Part shown: piece by piece, positions 36,801 through 38,758 of the stretch
Numbering within the stretch: the first letter of the stretch is position 1
Layout: the number at the start of each line of letters is the position of its first letter
Assembly (NCBI GenBank): GCA_018647445.1
Contig: JABGTE010000181.1
Coordinates: forward strand, 1 to 38,758
Length of the DNA stretch: 38,758 bases
Direction of reading: 5' to 3'
Source: Gammaproteobacteria bacterium
GTDB taxonomy: Bacteria; Pseudomonadota; Gammaproteobacteria; Pseudomonadales; Azotimanducaceae
Notes under the pieces: generated by a model
Seen by the model: only the letters and a program-made list of their open reading frames with translations
Told to the model about the DNA's origin: nothing
Databases searched by the model: none
Position numbers and translations under genes: made by a program

Positions 36801-37348
36801 GCCCCCATGGGAAACAGATCGAGGACCGAGCCCCGGACCGTGAACTCACCGTGTTCAATTACCGTGTCGACCGCCCGATAGGCGCTGGCATGCAGCTGGC
36901 GTCTTAAGGTACTGAGGTCTAATTGTTGGCCGGTTTGCAGCCTCAAATTGTGGCCGAGTAAAAATGCCCGAGGCGGCAATCGAAGGAGCAAGGTCGCTGC
37001 AGGCACAATGACCACGGCGCGGTCGACCGCTGCTCGACTGAGCAAAGCCAAACGATCTGATAAAATATCTTGATGCGGCGAGAAGCCGTCGTAGATTAGG
37101 GTTTCATAGTCCGGAAAAATATCGATAGGGTAGGCGCCGCCTGAGAAAAACGCCAGCTCTTGTTGAAGTCTTTGCGCGCTTTGAGAATGTTCAGCGATGA
37201 TTAGGATACATCGGTTTTCAGTCAGGGCCGTTTCGTGAATGGCCAGCGCAAAGGCTGCGCCCTGCAGGCCATGCCATCGCCTGATGTCATCCGATTGTAT
37301 GGGGATGTCATCGGCTTGTATGAGAAATTGAGTTGCTGGATCGATCAT
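33896..37348 (-). CDS. mfd: Transcription-repair coupling factor
   Basis: CarD-like RID (VVHLEHGVGRYQGLITLE), helicase motifs CGDVGFGKTEVAMRAAF, IIDEEHRFGVRQKERIK, TATPIPRTLNLSMTGLRD; start set at MIDPATQFLI. Confidence 0.98.
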   Translation of the reverse strand: MIDPATQFLIQADDIPIQSDDIRRWHGLQGAAFALAIHETALTENRCILIIAEHSQSAQRLQQELAFFSGGAYPIDIFPDYETLIYDGFSPHQDILSDRLALLSRAAVDRAVVIVPAATLLLRLPPRAFLLGHNLRLQTGQQLDLSTLRRQLHASAYRAVDTVIEHGEFTVRGSVLDLFPMGAAHPFRVELFDDEIESIRTFDPETQLSTGITEAIDTLPAREFPLSKEGIRLFQDQWHEQFGGNPRDCRIYQDVAQGQAPAGIEYYLPLFYTETETLLNYLPADLLLITEAIANPIQSYWETAKSRYESLRYDLERPILPPEALLLAEDELMGLLKAFPRLDRLETFRKGARTFDTLPAPDLGIEDRAEDPFHRLRAHFATQNARILISAETPGRRELIDQLLRTAGLAPKMVSSWLDFITSDAPLCISIAPIDRSMCLPEHRLIQISEPQLFGERVLQARRRQKERDQAEELVVRSLTELSEGAPVVHLEHGVGRYQGLITLEIDGQTNEFLALLYQEEAKLYVPVSDLHLISRYTGADKDLAPWHRLGSDVWQKAKRKAAEQIRDVAAELLELYARREAKLGFAFPEPDTEFDQFVRAFPFEETADQMSAIEAVIADLCNPKPTDRLICGDVGFGKTEVAMRAAFLAIQGGKQVAILVPTTLLAEQHLQSFRDRFADWPVRIESISRFKTRKAQDQVIAALDTGQVDIVIGTHALIQDQIRFKDLGLLIIDEEHRFGVRQKERIKGLRADVDVLAMTATPIPRTLNLSMTGLRDLSIIATPPARRLSIKTFIRARELGIVKEAIQRELLRGGQVYYLHNEVKDIERVADELKQLVPAARVLVGHGQMREKELEQVMSDFYHQRANILVCTTIIETGIDIPNANTIIMDRADKFGLAQIHQLRGRVGRSHHQAYAYLLTPESGALTSDAEKRLEAIAAAEDLGAGFILATHDMEIRGAGELLGESQTGNMTAIGFGLYMDMLDRAVIAFKNGKQINFDTDGEDSTEIKLHLPALIPDDYLPDVQMRLVLYKRISNAKTTDGLRALQVEMIDRFGLLPEPVKNLFRVTEIKLIAADLGINRIDLGPRGGKIDFLQNTKVPAERVIELVQKQSHRYKFASANRIAIVDTIDDREKRFKLIENLLERFLAT

Positions 37349-37623
37349 GAAGAAGAAGGCGCAATTAAAAAAGGAGTCCGAGCGGGAGTGTACGCGAAGA
37401 CAACGGCTTGCGCTTACTTGCACCGGAAATTTATTCGTTCGACGCGGTTTGATTGCGCCGAAGCGCTGAGTCCTTATAATGGCGCCTGAGCGACGAAAGG
37501 GGTCTTTTATAAGACCAAATGTGAGCCCGGTTGGTAGATGGTGCACGCAAGTTGTACCAAAATGCGGCATTGCGTGTGAGCGGTGCCGCTCGGAAAACAA
37601 GAATTGAAGACAATTGTGAGGAG

Positions 37624-38758
37624 ATGACCGTGGCCAAACCCGGACTCGACCAAGTATTTTCCGATTGGAAGCAACGTGAAGCGCTGGCGGAAGCCATGAT
37701 TCCGCTGATCGGGCAGCTCTACCGTCGTAACGTGGTCATCTATATTCATGGTGTGCCCCTGTTCAATCAATCAGTCATCGAAATGATGAAAGCTCATCGC
37801 CGAGTTAGGCAGATTGAAAAGAACGAACTGTCTGAGTTTGAAACCCATCCCATGATTGCCGTCTTGGCAACGTTGGATTTGTCACCTGCGCATATCGATA
37901 TCGGTAAGTTGGCTGGGGCTTATATGGATGATTCGGAGGGCCTCACCGTTCCGGATTATGTGAAACGGGCTTGTGCCGAGATTATGGGGGTTGAAGCTCA
38001 GGTTACGCACGCAGCAAGGGACGTTGTGGTTTACGGCTTTGGTCGAATTGGCCGTTTGGTCACACGGCTCTTGATTGAGAAAGCGGGCGGTGGTCAGAAC
38101 CTCGTCCCGAAAGCCGTTGTTTTAAGGCCGCCCAAGGATCCAATAAAAGATTTAAGAAAGCGCGCGAGTCTGCTGCGCCGCGATTCAATTCACGGGCCCT
38201 TTGCGGGCACGATCCGAGTCGATGCCGACAACCAAGTGCTTATTTGTAACGGCATGGCAATCAAGTTCATCTACGCCTCTGATCCGAGCGATATTAACTA
38301 TCCGGAACATGGCATTCAGGACGCGCTGATTATTGACAGTACCGGAGTCTGGCGAGATGAAGCCGGCTTGTCGCAACATTTGCTCAGTCCGGGTACGGCT
38401 AAGGTGCTACTCACCACGTCCGGTAAGGGTGCTGTGAAAAACATTGTATCGGGCGTTAATTCAAATCTAATCGAGCCAACCGATACGCTTATCGGTGCTG
38501 CATCGTGTACGACGAATGCCATTGTTCCAGTATTAAAGGCCATTAATGATCGCTACACCATAGAGCATGGCCATATGGAAACAGTACATGCCTACACGGA
38601 TGATCAGAACCTCCATGACAATACGCATTCAAAGGAACGACGCGGTCGCAGTGCGCCTCTGAATATGGTGTTGACCGAATCCAATGCAACGAGCTCGGTG
38701 GGCAAACTGCTGCCAGAACTCGCGGGTAAGTTAACGGGGAATTCTATTCGAGTCCCGG
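37624..38758 (+). CDS. Glyceraldehyde-3-phosphate dehydrogenase, long form with N-terminal extension (truncated by window end)
   Basis: MTVAKPGLDQVFSDWKQREALAEAMIPLIGQLYRRNVVIYIHG..., VVVYGFGRIGRLVTRLL NAD-binding motif about 130 codons in, active site GAASCTTNAIVPVLKAI; open to the window edge so absent from the ORF track. Confidence 0.94.
   Translation, partial: MTVAKPGLDQVFSDWKQREALAEAMIPLIGQLYRRNVVIYIHGVPLFNQSVIEMMKAHRRVRQIEKNELSEFETHPMIAVLATLDLSPAHIDIGKLAGAYMDDSEGLTVPDYVKRACAEIMGVEAQVTHAARDVVVYGFGRIGRLVTRLLIEKAGGGQNLVPKAVVLRPPKDPIKDLRKRASLLRRDSIHGPFAGTIRVDADNQVLICNGMAIKFIYASDPSDINYPEHGIQDALIIDSTGVWRDEAGLSQHLLSPGTAKVLLTTSGKGAVKNIVSGVNSNLIEPTDTLIGAASCTTNAIVPVLKAINDRYTIEHGHMETVHAYTDDQNLHDNTHSKERRGRSAPLNMVLTESNATSSVGKLLPELAGKLTGNSIRVP

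Noticed and set aside
1-38758. CRISPR arrays, prophage, transposases, rRNA or tRNA genes
   Set aside because: None recognised; the tandem repeats seen have no spacer structure and no mobile-element proteins occur in the ORF track

Overview
The window is mostly a housekeeping region of a gammaproteobacterial chromosome. It is densely coding, with about 30 supported CDS. In order it contains: an RND-type permease C-terminus, a MAPEG protein, a D-cysteine desulfhydrase/ACC-deaminase-like PLP enzyme, cysE, nadK, a mobA-like/xdhC pair, a rhomboid protease, a DUF2797 protein, pepN, a complete moxR-DUF58-DUF4381-batA-batB/C-batD operon, amtB, ddl with an SMP-30 lactonase, slt-tatD-glutaredoxin, a universal stress protein, a small membrane protein, topA, lexA, a SPOR-like protein, mscS, a SapC-family gene, mtnP, csiV, mfd and the 5' part of a long-form GAPDH. 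The gap2-mfd-csiV-mtnP-lexA-topA order resembles the Pseudomonas arrangement as I remember it. I found no CRISPR, prophage, transposon, rRNA or tRNA, and no convincing new multi-gene system. The best items for follow-up are non-coding or contextual: a helically phased 10-bp degenerating repeat array before pepN, a pair of LexA boxes before lexA, perfect or near-perfect short tandem duplications on both sides of topA, a SapC gene translationally coupled to mtnP beside mscS, an SMP-30/ddl overlapping pair, and an unannotated 36-codon strongly cationic small ORF.
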